64,000 nt of DNA from Pseudoxanthomonas sacheonensis. Lineage in GTDB: Bacteria > Pseudomonadota > Gammaproteobacteria > Xanthomonadales > Xanthomonadaceae. This document shows positions 1 through 10,258 of the stretch, piece after piece. The stretch lies in the NCBI RefSeq assembly GCF_010093305.1, contig NZ_PDWS01000007.1:62001-126000 (forward strand), in the 5' to 3' direction. The first letter of the stretch is position 1. Every line of letters starts with the position of its first letter. The position numbers and the translations under genes are program-made. The notes beneath the pieces are model-generated. The model searched no databases and was not told where the DNA came from. It saw only the letters and a list, made by a program, of their open reading frames with translations.

Positions 1-21
1 ACAGGGGTTGTTCCGCACCGG

Positions 22-27
22 TATAAT
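22..27 (+). promoter_or_regulatory. Possible -10 box upstream of yebC
   Basis: A perfect TATAAT lies 33 bases before the yebC start. The matching -35 region would fall at the very edge of the window and cannot be judged, so this is only half of a promoter call. Confidence 0.4.
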
Positions 28-59
28 TAGCGGCTTGTCCAAAGCAACCGGAAGTCGCC

Positions 60-791
60 ATGGGTCGTGGTCCCTCCATCGAAGGCCGCAAGAACGCCAC
101 CGACGCCAAGCGCGGCAAGATCTTCACCAAGATCATCCGCGAGATCGGCGTGGCCGCGCGCGCCGGCGGCGGCGATGCGGCCAACAATCCGCGCCTGCGC
201 ACGGCGGTGGACAAGGGCCTCTCGGCGAACATGTCCAAGGACGTGATCGAACGCGCCATCAAGAAAGCCACCGGCGAGCTGGAAGGCGTGGAGTTCGAGG
301 AGATCCGCTACGAGGGCTATGCGCCCGGCGGCGTGGCGGTGATCGTGGACTGCCTGACCGACAACCGTGTGCGCACCGTGGCCGAGGTGCGCCATGCCTT
401 CGGCAAATGCGGCGGCAACATGGGCGCCGAAGGCTCGGTGGCTTTCATGTTCCGCAAACTCGGCGTACTCAGCTACGGTGCTGGCGCCGATGAAGACGCG
501 GTCACCGAAGCGGCCATCGAAGCCGGCGCCGACGATGTGGTGGTGTATCCGGAAGACGGCGCCATCGACGTGCTGACTTCGCCCGACGCTTTTCTGGCGG
601 TGAAGGAAGCGATGGAGGCCGCGGGCATGGCCCCCGGCCACGCCGAGATCACGATGCGCGCCGACAACGACATCGCCGTGGACGCCGAAACCGCGCCGCA
701 GGTGGTCAAGCTGCTGGACATGCTGGAAGACCTGGACGACGTGCAGGCCGTCTATTCCAACGCCGATCTGGGTCAGGACGCTTACGCGTAG
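60..791 (+). CDS. yebC: YebC/PmpR family transcriptional regulator
   Basis: The 243-residue protein has the usual length and layout of YebC/TACO1 proteins, including the N-terminal [10 protein letters not shown] block near residues 18-27 and the C-terminal acidic tail. Family members are cytoplasmic; some regulate transcription and some assist translation, so the precise role here is open. The ATG at 60 gives the standard N-terminus, although the first residues ([12 protein letters not shown]) differ from the common MAGHSKW start. It lies 98 bases before ruvC on the same strand, the usual yebC-ruvC neighbourhood in proteobacteria. The first 59 bases hold no gene. Confidence 0.95.
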   Translation: MGRGPSIEGRKNATDAKRGKIFTKIIREIGVAARAGGGDAANNPRLRTAVDKGLSANMSKDVIERAIKKATGELEGVEFEEIRYEGYAPGGVAVIVDCLTDNRVRTVAEVRHAFGKCGGNMGAEGSVAFMFRKLGVLSYGAGADEDAVTEAAIEAGADDVVVYPEDGAIDVLTSPDAFLAVKEAMEAAGMAPGHAEITMRADNDIAVDAETAPQVVKLLDMLEDLDDVQAVYSNADLGQDAYA

Positions 792-889
792 ACTGGCGCT
801 GTGATCCGCATCCCCGGCACCCTTCGGCTTCGGCCGCTCCGCGTCCTGCGTTCAGGTCGGTCGGAAAACCGACACCCGGGAACTGCATC

Positions 890-1411
890 GTGACCCGGAT
901 ACTTGGAATAGACCCCGGTTCCCAGCGCACCGGCGTCGGCATCATCGATGTCGATGCGGCGGGCAAGACCACCCATGTCTACCACGCGCCGCTGCTGCTG
1001 CTGGGCGAGGGCGATTTCGCCCAGCGGCTCAAGCGTCTGCTGCTGGGCTTGGCCGAAGTGATGGAAACCTATCGGCCGGACGAGGTCGCCATCGAGCAGG
1101 TGTTCATGGCGCGCAACCCCGATTCGGCCTTGAAGCTGGGCCATGCGCGCGGCGCGGCGATCTGCGCGGTGGTGCTGCGCGATCTGCCGGTGCACGAATA
1201 CGCGGCCAAGGAAGTGAAACTGGCGGTGGTGGGCAAGGGCGGCGCGGACAAGGTGCAGATCCAGCACATGGTCGGCATCATGCTCAACCTCAAGGGCAAG
1301 TTGCAGGCCGATGCGGCCGACGCGCTGGCCGTGGCCATCACCCATGCGCATGTGCGCGCGACCGCCAATAGACTCGGTGTCGACGTTCGCCAGGCGTGGA
1401 GCAGGAAATGA
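890..1411 (+). CDS. ruvC: Holliday junction endodeoxyribonuclease RuvC
   Basis: This 173-residue protein begins with [14 protein letters not shown], the RuvC signature with the first catalytic Asp (D7). The acidic residues of the RNase H-like fold follow (AIEQVF near 65-70, [10 protein letters not shown] near the C-terminus). RuvC resolves Holliday junctions together with RuvAB. GTG at 890 is chosen because it directly precedes the conserved TRILGID. It is followed by ruvA after a 217-base gap filled by a long inverted repeat. Confidence 0.97.
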   Translation: MTRILGIDPGSQRTGVGIIDVDAAGKTTHVYHAPLLLLGEGDFAQRLKRLLLGLAEVMETYRPDEVAIEQVFMARNPDSALKLGHARGAAICAVVLRDLPVHEYAAKEVKLAVVGKGGADKVQIQHMVGIMLNLKGKLQADAADALAVAITHAHVRATANRLGVDVRQAWSRK

Positions 1412-1464
1412 GCTTCCCTCATCTCCAATGCAGCCCAAGCGATATCAATGACGGCGCAACGCTT

Positions 1465-1552
1465 TTCCCCCCTTTGAAAAAGGGGGGCAGGGGGGATTTG
1501 CTCTTGGCGCCAAGAGCAAATCCCCCTCGATCCCCCTTTTTCAAAGGGGGAA
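1465..1552. repeat. 88-bp inverted repeat between ruvC and ruvA
   Basis: Two ~43-base arms, each a run of C's, CTTTGAAAAAGGGGG and GGGGGATTTGCTCTTGG, are near-perfect reverse complements around GGCGCC at 1506-1511. A related, more degenerate element lies just before ruvB at 6250-6342. The dyad would form a very stable cruciform or RNA hairpin and could attenuate ruvA transcription, or simply be a dispersed intergenic repeat. Confidence 0.85.
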
Positions 1553-1628
1553 GACAAGCGGGCTTTCCCTTTTTCATAGGCCTCGCTTTTTCCGCAGGGG
1601 AAAGACAGGTACACAAGGACCCATCGGC

Positions 1629-2213
1629 ATGATCGGACGTCTGCGCGGCATCCTGGCCTACAAGCAACCGCCGTGGCTGGTGATCGATGTGGGCGGCGTG
1701 GGCTATGAGCTGGAAGCGCCGATGAGCACCTTCTACGACCTGCCCGACGTAGGCCGCGAAGTGATCCTGTTCACCCACCACGCGCAGCGCGAGGACAGCG
1801 TGTCGCTGTACGGCTTCCTGCGTGAGAGCGAACGCCGGTTGTTCCGCGACGTGCAGAAAGTCAGCGGCATCGGCGCCAAGATCGCGCTGGCGGTACTTTC
1901 GGGGGTGTCGGTGGACGAGTTCGCGCGCCAGGTGCAGACCGGCGACGTGGCCGCGTTGACGCGCATCCCGGGCATCGGCAAGAAGACCGCCGAACGCATG
2001 GTGGTGGAACTGCGCGACCGCGTGGTCGATCTGGGCAGCAATCCGCTGGGCTCGCCCAGCCTTCCCAACGATCCGCAATCCGAAGCCACCATCGCCTTGC
2101 AGCAGCTGGGTTACAAGCCCGCCGAAGCCGTGCGCATGGCGCGCGAGGCCGCGGCGCCGGGCGACGATGCCGCCATGATCATCCGCAAGGCTCTGCAATC
2201 GGCGCTGCGTTGA
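1629..2213 (+). CDS. ruvA: Holliday junction DNA helicase subunit RuvA
   Basis: The 194 residues show the RuvA plan: N-terminal OB fold ([12 protein letters not shown]), two helix-hairpin-helix motifs ([15 protein letters not shown] near 77-91 and [12 protein letters not shown] near 112-123) and a C-terminal domain that contacts RuvB ([16 protein letters not shown]). RuvA recognises four-way junctions and loads the RuvB motor. The ATG at 1629 gives the canonical N-terminus. Unlike in E. coli, two kup genes separate it from ruvB. Confidence 0.97.
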   Translation: MIGRLRGILAYKQPPWLVIDVGGVGYELEAPMSTFYDLPDVGREVILFTHHAQREDSVSLYGFLRESERRLFRDVQKVSGIGAKIALAVLSGVSVDEFARQVQTGDVAALTRIPGIGKKTAERMVVELRDRVVDLGSNPLGSPSLPNDPQSEATIALQQLGYKPAEAVRMAREAAAPGDDAAMIIRKALQSALR

Positions 2214-2281
2214 ACGCAGGCTTCAGAGCTTCGACCTCCTAGAGCTTCCCCTCACATTCATCGCGCTACGCTTAGGCAGCC

Positions 2282-4204
2282 ATGTCAGCCAAACCATCCC
2301 CGCAAACGAACAACACTCACACCGGCGAGCATGGCCATGGCAAGGTCGGCATGTCGGGCATGATCGTCGGCGCGATCGGGGTCGTGTTCGGCGACATCGG
2401 CACCAGCCCGCTGTATACGCTGAAGGAAGCCTTTTCTCCGCATTACGGGTTGGTGCCCAATGAGCACACCGTGCTCGGCATACTTTCGTTGGTGTTCTGG
2501 TCGCTGATGATCGTGGTCACGTTCAAGTACGTGGTCGTGATCATGCGCGCCGACAACGAAGGGGAGGGCGGCATCATGGCCCTGACCGCACTGACCCAGC
2601 GAACCATCAAGAACAGCGCGCGCGGCGCGTACATCGTCGGGTTGCTGGGCATTTTCGGCGCCTCGCTGTTTTTCGGCGACGGAGTGATTACGCCTGCGAT
2701 TTCGGTGTTGTCCGCGGTCGAGGGCCTGGAAGTCGCCGCTCCGCAGCTGCATCGCTTCATCGTTCCGATCACGCTGCTGGTGCTGGTGATCCTGTTCGTC
2801 GGCCAGCGCTTCGGTACGGACAAAGTCGGCAAAGCCTTCGGTCCGATCACTATCCTGTGGTTCCTCGCCCTGGGGGCCATCGGAGTGATGAATATCATCG
2901 AAGCCCCGGAAGTCGTCAGAGCGCTCAACCCGTGGTGGGGAGTGCGCTTTTTCATGGAGCACAACTGGCATGCCGTGTTCGTGCTCGGCGCAGTGGTGCT
3001 GGCGGTGACCGGCGGCGAAGCGTTGTATGCGGACATGGGGCATTTCGGCAAGTGGCCGATCCGCTATGCCTGGACTTTCTTCGTGTTGCCGGCGCTGATG
3101 TTGTGCTATCTCGGCCAGGGCGCGTTGTTGCTGGAGAATCCGGCGGCGGTGAAGAACCCGTTCTACGAATCGGTACCCGGGTGGGCGCTGTTCCCGATGA
3201 TCGGCCTGGCCACGGCCGCGACCGTTATCGCCTCGCAAGCGGTGATCACCGGCGCCTACTCCGTGGCGCGGCAGGCGATGCAATTGGGTTACGTCCCGCG
3301 CATGCAGATCAAACACACTTCGCGCCAGACCATCGGCCAGATCTATATCCCGACGGTGAACTGGATGCTGCTGGCGCTGGTGATCGTGTCGGTGGTCGGA
3401 TTCGGCAGTTCCACGGCGCTGGCCACCGCATACGGCGTCTCGGTGACCGGCACGATGCTGATCACCAGCATCCTGATGATCATCTATCTGCGCGCCAACT
3501 CGCGGGTGCCGGCCTGGTTGTTCTGGCCGCTCGCGGCGTTTTTCGTGCTGGTGGATGTCGCGTTCTTCTACGCCAATATCGTCAAATTCATGGATGGCGC
3601 CTGGTTCCCGCTGCTGCTGGGCCTGCTTCTGTTCACGCTGATGCGCACTTGGCGGCGTGGACGCGAGCTGCTGCATGAGGAAGTGCGCAAGGAAGGCATC
3701 AGGCTCGACAGCTTCCTGCCCGGGCTGATGCTGGCGCCGCCGGTGCGCGTGCCCGGTACCGCGATCTTCATGACCGCCGACAAGGGCGTGGTGCCGCACG
3801 CGTTGATGCACAACCTCAAGCACAACAAGGTGCTGCACGAGCGCAACGTATTCCTCACGGTCGAAACCTTGACCGTACCGCATGCTCCCAAAGAAAAGCG
3901 CCTGAAGATCGAGGCGATCGGGGACGATTTCTATCGCGTGCTGATCCGCTTCGGATTCATGGAAACCCCGGATGTGCCGCAAGCGCTGATGGGTTCCTGC
4001 GATGCCGGCGGCGTCTATTTCGATCCGATGGATACGACCTACTTCGCCAGCCGCGAGACCATCGTCGCCAGCGCCCACCGCGGCATGCCGGTCTGGCGCG
4101 ACAAGCTGTTCGCGGTCATGCACCGGAACGCGGCGCCGGCTACGGGATTCTTCCGTATTCCGGGCAACCGATTGGTCGAACTGGGCGCGCAGGTCGAGAT
4201 CTAG
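2282..4204 (+). CDS. kup: Low-affinity potassium transporter Kup (first copy)
   Basis: The 640-residue protein has the typical Kup length and about twelve hydrophobic segments in the first 440 residues, followed by a cytoplasmic C-terminal domain. The family block [20 protein letters not shown] lies near residues 31-50, and EGEGGIMAL follows near 98. Kup imports K+ with protons across the inner membrane. An N-terminal His-rich stretch ([12 protein letters not shown]) is a small oddity. It is one of two adjacent kup paralogues placed between ruvA and ruvB. Confidence 0.95.
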   Translation: MSAKPSPQTNNTHTGEHGHGKVGMSGMIVGAIGVVFGDIGTSPLYTLKEAFSPHYGLVPNEHTVLGILSLVFWSLMIVVTFKYVVVIMRADNEGEGGIMALTALTQRTIKNSARGAYIVGLLGIFGASLFFGDGVITPAISVLSAVEGLEVAAPQLHRFIVPITLLVLVILFVGQRFGTDKVGKAFGPITILWFLALGAIGVMNIIEAPEVVRALNPWWGVRFFMEHNWHAVFVLGAVVLAVTGGEALYADMGHFGKWPIRYAWTFFVLPALMLCYLGQGALLLENPAAVKNPFYESVPGWALFPMIGLATAATVIASQAVITGAYSVARQAMQLGYVPRMQIKHTSRQTIGQIYIPTVNWMLLALVIVSVVGFGSSTALATAYGVSVTGTMLITSILMIIYLRANSRVPAWLFWPLAAFFVLVDVAFFYANIVKFMDGAWFPLLLGLLLFTLMRTWRRGRELLHEEVRKEGIRLDSFLPGLMLAPPVRVPGTAIFMTADKGVVPHALMHNLKHNKVLHERNVFLTVETLTVPHAPKEKRLKIEAIGDDFYRVLIRFGFMETPDVPQALMGSCDAGGVYFDPMDTTYFASRETIVASAHRGMPVWRDKLFAVMHRNAAPATGFFRIPGNRLVELGAQVEI

Positions 4205-4315
4205 GACATATTCCAATAGCGTTAACAGGCCCTAGCCACCAGTGCGTTTCTTTACGGAAAATTTGCGCCGGGTTGGACCACACTAGGCGCTGATTCCAGA
4301 GATCCGGGCCCCTTC

Positions 4316-6235
4316 ATGGCAGAAAGCAACGGCACCGATGCAGCGGTGCGGATCGATGCGACGCACGCGGCCGCACCGCTGCAGGCGTTGCCGGCCCTGG
4401 CCATGGCCGCGCTGGGCATCGTCTTCGGGGACATCGCCACTAGCCCGCTCTATGCGCTGCAGGAAGCGTTCGGCGCGCATGGAGTCAGGCCGACGGAGGC
4501 CAACGTCCTCGGCGTGCTGTCGCTGACCTTCTGGTCGCTGGTCGGGGTGGTGTCGCTGAAATATGTCTTGTTCATCATGCGCGCCCACAACAAGGGCGAG
4601 GGCGGCATCATGGCGCTGCTGGCGCTGGCGCAGCGCGCGTTGCGTGAGCAGCCGCGCCTGCGCTGGTGGGCGGTGATGGCGGGTCTGGCGGGCGCATCGC
4701 TGTTCTTCGGCGACAGCGTGATTACTCCGGCCATCTCGGTGCTTTCCGCGGTCGAAGGATTGAAGGTGGCCGCGCCCGGGTTGGAGGCCTGGATCGTTCC
4801 GGTGAGCGTGCTGATCCTGGTCGGACTATTCGCCATGCAGCGCTTCGGCACCGCGCGGGTCGGCAAGTGGTTCGGTCCGGTGATGCTGGTGTGGCTGCTG
4901 GTGATCGGGCTGCTGGGCCTGGCCTCGCTGTTGAAACGCCCGGAAGTGCTCGCCGCACTGAGCCCGCACCACGCCCTCGAGTTTTTCCTGCGCAATGGCT
5001 TTGCCGGCTTCACCACCCTGGGAGCCACCGTGCTGGTGCTCACCGGCGCCGAGGCGCTTTATGCGGACATGGGCCACTTCGGGGCGCGTCCGATCCGCTT
5101 CGCGTGGACCACGGTGGCGCTGCCATGCCTGCTGCTCAGCTATTTCGGCCAGGGCGCGCTGTTGCTGGGCGATCCCCTGGCGGCGGCGGGACCGTTCTAC
5201 CGGATGGTGCCCGGGTGGGCGCTGTACCCGATGATCGGGCTGGCGGCGCTGGCCACCATCATCGCCTCGCAGGCGGTTATTTCCGGCGCGTACTCGATGA
5301 TCCGCGAAGGCATTCAACTGGGCTATCTGCCGCGGATGCGTGTACTGCAGACCTCCTCGCAGGTTCGCGGACAGATCTATCTGCCTGCCATCAACACTAT
5401 CCTGATGGTGCTCGTGCTGGCCGCGACGCTGGGTTTCCGCTCCTCCAGCGCGCTCGCCGCCTCGTTCGGCATCGCGGTCAGCGGCACCATGCTGATGACC
5501 ACGATTCTGGCGCTGGTAGTGGCGCGTCGAACCTGGCATTGGCCGCTGGCAGCGGTGATTCCGCTGGCGGTGCTGCTGTTGGTCGTGGACCTGGCGTTCG
5601 TTGGCGCCAATCTGATGAAGCTCGGCAGCGGCGGCTGGTTCCCGCTGGCGCTGGGTACTGTCGTATTCACCGTAATGGTGACCTGGCGCCGTGGCCGCGA
5701 ATTGCTGGCGGCGCAGATCCGAAGCCAGGGCGTACCTCTGGAGCCCTATATCGCTTCTTTGAGAGAGTACCCGCCGACCCGCGTGCCCGGCACCGCGCTA
5801 TTCCTGACCACCGATCCCACTTCGGTGCCTCAGGCGCTGATGCATAACCTCAAGCACAACAAGGTCCTGCACGCACGCAATGTGATCGTCACCGTTGAAA
5901 TGCTGGATGAGCCCGATGCCCCACCGGGCCAGCGGGTCGGCGTCGAAGACCTGGGCGGCGAGTTCTATCGCATCCAGGCGCGCTTCGGTTTCGCCGAAAG
6001 CCCGGACGTGTTGACCGCGCTCGATGCCTGCGCGGTGCGGGGGCTGGGCTTCGAACTGATGGAGACCACTTTCTTCACCAGCCGCGAGAACATCATCGCC
6101 GGCGATCGCACCGGCATGGCACGCTGGCGCGATCTGCTGTTCGCCTATCTGGCGAGGAATGCGATGCCGGCGACTGCGTTTTTCCGTATTCCGGACAATC
6201 GCCTGATCGAGATCGGCCGGCGCGTGGTGATTTGA
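4316..6235 (+). CDS. kup: Low-affinity potassium transporter Kup (second copy)
   Basis: At 639 residues this is a paralogue of the preceding gene, sharing the same blocks ([49 protein letters not shown]) and the same C-terminal ending of the type RIP(D/G)NRL(I/V)E. Divergence is spread evenly, which suggests an old tandem duplication. It starts 111 bases after the first copy. The two may differ in affinity or regulation, but nothing in the sequence shows which is dominant. Confidence 0.95.
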   Translation: MAESNGTDAAVRIDATHAAAPLQALPALAMAALGIVFGDIATSPLYALQEAFGAHGVRPTEANVLGVLSLTFWSLVGVVSLKYVLFIMRAHNKGEGGIMALLALAQRALREQPRLRWWAVMAGLAGASLFFGDSVITPAISVLSAVEGLKVAAPGLEAWIVPVSVLILVGLFAMQRFGTARVGKWFGPVMLVWLLVIGLLGLASLLKRPEVLAALSPHHALEFFLRNGFAGFTTLGATVLVLTGAEALYADMGHFGARPIRFAWTTVALPCLLLSYFGQGALLLGDPLAAAGPFYRMVPGWALYPMIGLAALATIIASQAVISGAYSMIREGIQLGYLPRMRVLQTSSQVRGQIYLPAINTILMVLVLAATLGFRSSSALAASFGIAVSGTMLMTTILALVVARRTWHWPLAAVIPLAVLLLVVDLAFVGANLMKLGSGGWFPLALGTVVFTVMVTWRRGRELLAAQIRSQGVPLEPYIASLREYPPTRVPGTALFLTTDPTSVPQALMHNLKHNKVLHARNVIVTVEMLDEPDAPPGQRVGVEDLGGEFYRIQARFGFAESPDVLTALDACAVRGLGFELMETTFFTSRENIIAGDRTGMARWRDLLFAYLARNAMPATAFFRIPDNRLIEIGRRVVI

Positions 6236-6249
6236 CGCCATCCAGCTTT

Positions 6250-6342
6250 GCCCCCTTTTGGACAAGGGGCTACGGGGTTTGCTCTCGATCTCGCCCTGGA
6301 GCCGGAGCAAATCCCCCTTCGCGCCCTTTTTCAAAGAGGGAG
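6250..6342. repeat. Inverted repeat before ruvB, related to the ruvA one
   Basis: The stretch begins CCCCCTTTTGGACAAGGGG and continues GGGGTTTGCTC, then returns as GGAGCAAATCCCCCTTC and CCCTTTTTCAAAGAGGG. Arm composition and order match the repeat at 1465-1552, with more mismatches. It ends 25 bases before the ruvB start, so it would be in the ruvB leader if transcribed. Confidence 0.75.
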
Positions 6343-6367
6343 CCTGACTATCCCGCATAATGGCCGC

Positions 6368-7411
6368 ATGACCGAAGACCGCATCCTCACCGCCGCGGCC
6401 ACCCGCGAAGACGACGTGCTGGAAGCCAGCATCCGCCCCCGGAAGCTGGACGAATACCTGGGCCAGAAGCCGGTCCGCGACCAGCTTTCGATCTACATCG
6501 AGGCCGCCAAGGGCCGTGGCGAGGCCATGGACCATGTGCTGATCTTCGGGCCGCCCGGCCTGGGCAAGACCACGCTCAGCCATGTCATCGCCAACGAACT
6601 GGGCGTCAACCTGCGCGTCACTTCCGGTCCGGTGATCGAGAAAGCCGGCGACCTGGCCGCGCTGCTGACCAACCTGCAGCCGCACGACGTGCTCTTCATC
6701 GACGAGATCCACCGCCTCTCGCCGGTGGTGGAAGAAGTGCTGTATCCGGCGATGGAGGATTTCCAGATCGACATCATGATCGGCGACGGCCCGGCGGCCC
6801 GCTCGATCAAGCTGGACCTGCCGCCGTTCACCCTGATCGGCGCCACCACCCGCGCCGGCCTGCTCACCGCGCCGTTGCGCGACCGTTTCGGCATCGTGCA
6901 AAGGCTGGAGTTCTACACCGTGCCCGAACTGACCCAGATCGTGCGGCGTTCGGCCAAGATCATGAATATCGATTGCGTGGCCGAAGGCGCCGCAGAGATC
7001 GCCAACCGTTCCCGCGGCACCCCGCGCATCGCCAACCGCCTGCTGCGCCGCGTGCGCGACTACGCGCAGGTGCGGGCCCAGGGCCACATCGACCACGAAG
7101 TGGCCAAGGCCGCGATGGTGATGCTGAACGTGGACCCGGAAGGCTTCGACGAACTCGACCGCCGCCTGCTGCGCCTGATCATCGAGAACTTCGACGGCGG
7201 CCCGGTGGGGGTCGAATCGGTGGCCGCCGCGTTGTCCGAGGAGCGGGGCACGCTGGAAGACGTGATCGAACCCTATCTGATCCAGCAGGGCTTCCTGGTG
7301 CGTACCGCACGTGGCCGTATGGCTACGCCCAAAGCCTATATGCATCTTGGGCTACGGCCCAAGATGCGGGAGTCGGGGATGGGGAACGGGGAATCGGAGG
7401 GACTGTTTTGA
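6368..7411 (+). CDS. ruvB: Holliday junction branch-migration ATPase RuvB
   Basis: The 347-residue AAA+ motor carries Walker A (GPPGLGKTT), Walker B (FIDEIHRL), sensor 1 (GATTRAG) and the arginine-finger region (PLRDRFG), followed by the C-terminal winged helix ([17 protein letters not shown]). ATG at 6368 is chosen because [13 protein letters not shown] is the normal N-terminus; the frame stays open upstream only through the intergenic repeat. The last ~15 residues ([15 protein letters not shown]) are encoded by one arm of another inverted repeat and are not a family feature. Confidence 0.96.
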   Translation: MTEDRILTAAATREDDVLEASIRPRKLDEYLGQKPVRDQLSIYIEAAKGRGEAMDHVLIFGPPGLGKTTLSHVIANELGVNLRVTSGPVIEKAGDLAALLTNLQPHDVLFIDEIHRLSPVVEEVLYPAMEDFQIDIMIGDGPAARSIKLDLPPFTLIGATTRAGLLTAPLRDRFGIVQRLEFYTVPELTQIVRRSAKIMNIDCVAEGAAEIANRSRGTPRIANRLLRRVRDYAQVRAQGHIDHEVAKAAMVMLNVDPEGFDELDRRLLRLIIENFDGGPVGVESVAAALSEERGTLEDVIEPYLIQQGFLVRTARGRMATPKAYMHLGLRPKMRESGMGNGESEGLF

Positions 7412-7493
7412 GCCTACGAAGGGATGTCGTTCGTGACGCGACCGGAGACACGCTTTTGACTTCCGATTCCCCACTCCCCACTCCCCATTCCCG
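7367..7493. repeat. Interrupted inverted repeat across ruvB end and ybgC start
   Basis: The arm at 7367-7398 (CGGGAGTCGGGGATGGGG followed by AACGGGGAATCGGA) is mirrored at 7462-7493 (TCCGATTCCCCACTCCCC followed by ACTCCCCATTCCCGG). The ~63-base loop contains the probable ybgC start. Xanthomonad genomes carry such GGGGA(A/T)-rich dispersed repeats; here one is built into two coding sequences. Confidence 0.75.
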
Positions 7494-7905
7494 GCTATTC
7501 AGTTGGCCGACACGCGTGTATTGGGAAGATACCGACGCAAGTGGCGTGGTCTACCACGCGCAATATGTGGCTTTCCTGGAACGCGCGCGCACCGAATGGC
7601 TGCGGCATCGCGGCCACGGACAGGAACAATTGCGCCACGACCACGACCTGGTTTTCGCGGTCCGCGCGATGCGGTTGGACTTCCTGCGCCCGGCGCGGCT
7701 GGACGACCTGCTGACGGTGACCGTGGAAATCCGCGCCTGCAAGCGCGCCAGCGTGGTATTCGCGCAATCCATCCTGCGCGGCGAAGAAGTGCTGCTTACC
7801 GCCGAGGTGCGGGTCGCCGTGCTGACTGCCAGCGGCTTCAGACCCAAAGCCGCACCTGATGCGTTGTACGAGGAATTCAAGGCGCTGGAAATGCCGAACC
7901 CGTGA
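7408..7905 (+). CDS. ybgC: Tol-Pal associated acyl-CoA thioesterase YbgC
   Basis: A hotdog-fold 4-hydroxybenzoyl-CoA-thioesterase-like protein. The catalytic block [27 protein letters not shown] is present, with the Asp of DASG. YbgC hydrolyses acyl-CoA and is always linked to tolQRA. The start is uncertain: TTG at 7408 overlaps the ruvB stop (TTGA) and has a GGAGG seven bases upstream, giving 165 residues; TTG at 7456 would shorten the repeat-encoded leader and give 149. The region before [11 protein letters not shown] comes from the inverted repeat and looks non-functional. Confidence 0.9.
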   Translation: MSLRRDVVRDATGDTLLTSDSPLPTPHSRLFSWPTRVYWEDTDASGVVYHAQYVAFLERARTEWLRHRGHGQEQLRHDHDLVFAVRAMRLDFLRPARLDDLLTVTVEIRACKRASVVFAQSILRGEEVLLTAEVRVAVLTASGFRPKAAPDALYEEFKALEMPNP

Positions 7906-7954
7906 GTTGCCGAGCTAGACCCACCCCCGAATCGGAAATTTGAGGAAATACCGG

Positions 7955-8731
7955 ATGATCGCACTGCTCCTGGCCCTGCAGGACACCGTGGTTGAAGCCC
8001 TGCCCGAAGACGTCGCCAACGCCGCCGCGCAAGCGACCGCAGAAGCCACCCACAGCAGCATCAACTATCTGGACCTGATGCTCAAAGCCAGCCTGCCGGT
8101 GAAACTGATCGTGCTGCTGCTGCTGGCCGGATCGCTGATCAGCTGGGTCATCATCTTCCGCAAGGCGCGCATCTTCAGCCGCGCCAACCGCGATGCGGAC
8201 GAATTCGAGGGCCGGTTCTGGTCCGGTGCCGATCTCAACAAACTGTACTCGGCCGCGGTCGACCGCAACCGCGTGGTGACCGGGCTGGAGGCGGTGTTCG
8301 AAGCCGGTTTCCGCGAATTCGCCCGCCTGCGCGACAAGCGCAAGCTCGACAGCCGTGCGCAATTGGAAGGCGCGCAGGGCGCCATGCGCGTGGCCTACAC
8401 GCGCGAGGTGGACAAGTTGGAGCGCAATCTGGAACTGCTGGCCAACATCGGCTCCACCGCACCTTACGTGGGTCTGGTCGGCACCGTGTTCGGCATCATG
8501 GTGACCATGCACGACATGCTCAACAGCGGCGAGCAGGCCGGTATCGCCGCCGTGGCGCCGGGCATTTCCGAGGCCTTGTTCGCCACCGCCATCGGCCTGT
8601 TCGTGGCCATCCCCGCGGTGTGGGCCTACAACCGCTACACCACCCGGGTGGAACGTCTTTCGGTGCGGTACGAATCCTTCGCCGAGGAATTCAGTTCCAT
8701 CCTGCAACGCCAAACCCCATCCGAAGAGTAA
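7955..8731 (+). CDS. tolQ: Tol-Pal system proton channel subunit TolQ
   Basis: The 258-residue MotA/TolQ/ExbB protein has three predicted membrane segments: near 45-65 ([18 protein letters not shown]), near 160-185 ([19 protein letters not shown]) and near 195-220 ([20 protein letters not shown]). TolQ and TolR form the stator that uses the proton gradient to energise TolA during outer membrane constriction. ATG at 7955 follows TGAGGA and is preferred over an upstream TTG at 7940. Confidence 0.95.
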   Translation: MIALLLALQDTVVEALPEDVANAAAQATAEATHSSINYLDLMLKASLPVKLIVLLLLAGSLISWVIIFRKARIFSRANRDADEFEGRFWSGADLNKLYSAAVDRNRVVTGLEAVFEAGFREFARLRDKRKLDSRAQLEGAQGAMRVAYTREVDKLERNLELLANIGSTAPYVGLVGTVFGIMVTMHDMLNSGEQAGIAAVAPGISEALFATAIGLFVAIPAVWAYNRYTTRVERLSVRYESFAEEFSSILQRQTPSEE

Positions 8732-8743
8732 GCGGAGTCCGCC

Positions 8744-9181
8744 ATGGCCACCGCCATCTTCCATCGCAAGCGCCGCAAGCTCAAATCCGAGATCAACGTC
8801 GTTCCCTACATCGACGTGATGCTGGTGCTGCTGATCATTTTCATGGTCACCGCGCCGCTGCTGACCTTGTCGGTGAATGTAGACCTGCCCAAATCGAATG
8901 CGCGTTCGGTGGAAAGCAAGGCCGATCCGATCATCGTCACCGTCGACGCCGAAGGCCGCTTCTTCCTCAAATTGAAGGACTCGGCCGTCGAGCCGCTGGC
9001 TCCGGAAACCCTGGAGGCCAAGCTGCGCGCCTTCGTCAGCGAGAACAAGGACGTGCCCGTGTTCCTGGCCGCGCCCAAGGACGCAAGCTACCAGCAGGTG
9101 ATCACCGCCACCGTGCTGCTGCAGAAAGCCGGAGTGAGCAAGGTCGGCCTGATGAGCCAACCGGGAAGCAATGCACGCTGA
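8744..9181 (+). CDS. tolR: Tol-Pal system stator protein TolR
   Basis: The 145-residue ExbD/TolR protein has one membrane helix near residues 22-42 that carries the proton-conducting Asp in YIDVMLVLLIIF. A periplasmic domain follows. The N-terminal SEINVVPYIDVMLVLL block is diagnostic. It lies 12 bases after tolQ and overlaps tolA by 11 bases, showing tight coupling. Confidence 0.95.
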   Translation: MATAIFHRKRRKLKSEINVVPYIDVMLVLLIIFMVTAPLLTLSVNVDLPKSNARSVESKADPIIVTVDAEGRFFLKLKDSAVEPLAPETLEAKLRAFVSENKDVPVFLAAPKDASYQQVITATVLLQKAGVSKVGLMSQPGSNAR

Positions 9182-10175
9182 AGCCCCTCACTACGCGCTT
9201 GCCGACGAACGCGACCGCTGGGGGCCGGCCGTGGCGCTGGCGCTCGGCCTGCATTCGCTCGTTCTGTTGCTGATCGTGCTGTCGTCCTGGCTCGACTGGA
9301 ACACCGACTCGGGCGAGCCGGCGGCCGGTTCGCCCGCGGTGGAAGCCAGCTTGTCCATGTCGGCCGCCGATATCCGCGCCGCCGAGCAACTCCTGCGCGA
9401 CGCACCCAAGCCGCTGCCGCAACCCGTCGACGAAACGGCCGAAGAAGAAACCGTGCCGCCGCCGCAGCCGATCGAGGAGCCGCGGCCGCAGGATTCGCCC
9501 ACGCCGCAGCAGCAGCTGGCGCAAGAACGCATTCCGGTGCCCGACACCGAAGACCAGGAAGAGGCCAGCCGCCTGGCCATTTCCCAGGAAAAGGCCAAGC
9601 AGGAGCAGGAAGCCAAGCGTCGCCAGGAACAGATCGATCTGACCGAACGCCAGCGCCAGCAGGAAGCCGAGAACAAGCAGCGCCTGGCCGCGCAGCAGGA
9701 AGAAGCCGACAAGCAGAAGAAGCTGGCGGAGATCCGCCGTCAGCGCGCCGAGCTCGATCGGCAGAAGAATCTGGCCGAGCAGAAGCTTCGCCAGATAGCG
9801 GAGGCGCGCGCCCAGAGCGCGTCTTCGGCCAATGCCGCGCAATACGGCGCAGCCGCGAACTCGCCGGCGGCCGGGGAGGGCGGTGTGGACGAGGGCTTGC
9901 TGGCCAAGTACCGGGCGGCAATCCAATCTGCGGTGAGCGCGCAATGGACCCGGCCCGAGACGGTCCCGCTGGGCACCCGCTGCCGCGTCGTCATCAAGCA
10001 GTTGCCCGGCGGGCAGGTGATGAGCGCCGAGGTCCAGCCCGGCTGCGCCATGGACCAGGCTGGCCAGGACTCGCTGGAGCGCGCGGTACTGAAGGCTCAA
10101 CCGTTGCCCTACCGGGGCTTCGAGAGCGTGTTCAACCGGACCCTGATCTTCAATTTCACGGCCCAGGACCATTGA
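9171..10175 (+). CDS. tolA: Cell envelope integrity protein TolA
   Basis: The 334-residue protein has an N-terminal membrane anchor near residues 20-43, a long Ala/Gln/Glu/Arg-rich helical domain (about 110-215, with repeated QEEA, RRQEQ, KQKK segments) and a C-terminal globular domain ([17 protein letters not shown] and [15 protein letters not shown]). TolA bridges the periplasm between TolQR and Pal/TolB. A Pro/Glu-rich linker lies at about 75-110. Confidence 0.95.
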   Translation: MHAEAPHYALADERDRWGPAVALALGLHSLVLLLIVLSSWLDWNTDSGEPAAGSPAVEASLSMSAADIRAAEQLLRDAPKPLPQPVDETAEEETVPPPQPIEEPRPQDSPTPQQQLAQERIPVPDTEDQEEASRLAISQEKAKQEQEAKRRQEQIDLTERQRQQEAENKQRLAAQQEEADKQKKLAEIRRQRAELDRQKNLAEQKLRQIAEARAQSASSANAAQYGAAANSPAAGEGGVDEGLLAKYRAAIQSAVSAQWTRPETVPLGTRCRVVIKQLPGGQVMSAEVQPGCAMDQAGQDSLERAVLKAQPLPYRGFESVFNRTLIFNFTAQDH

Positions 10176-10258
10176 TCACACAGGCTTTCGTTCACGATTG
10201 CGAAAATGTTCACGTTAAGCCTGTTATCCCTCTCCCACCCCAAAACCTTGAAGTGCCC

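Noticed and set aside
2285..4216. 643-codon minus-strand frame opposite the first kup gene
   Set aside because: Composition is His/Arg/Gln-rich without domains. It is a shadow of codon bias in the GC-rich kup gene.
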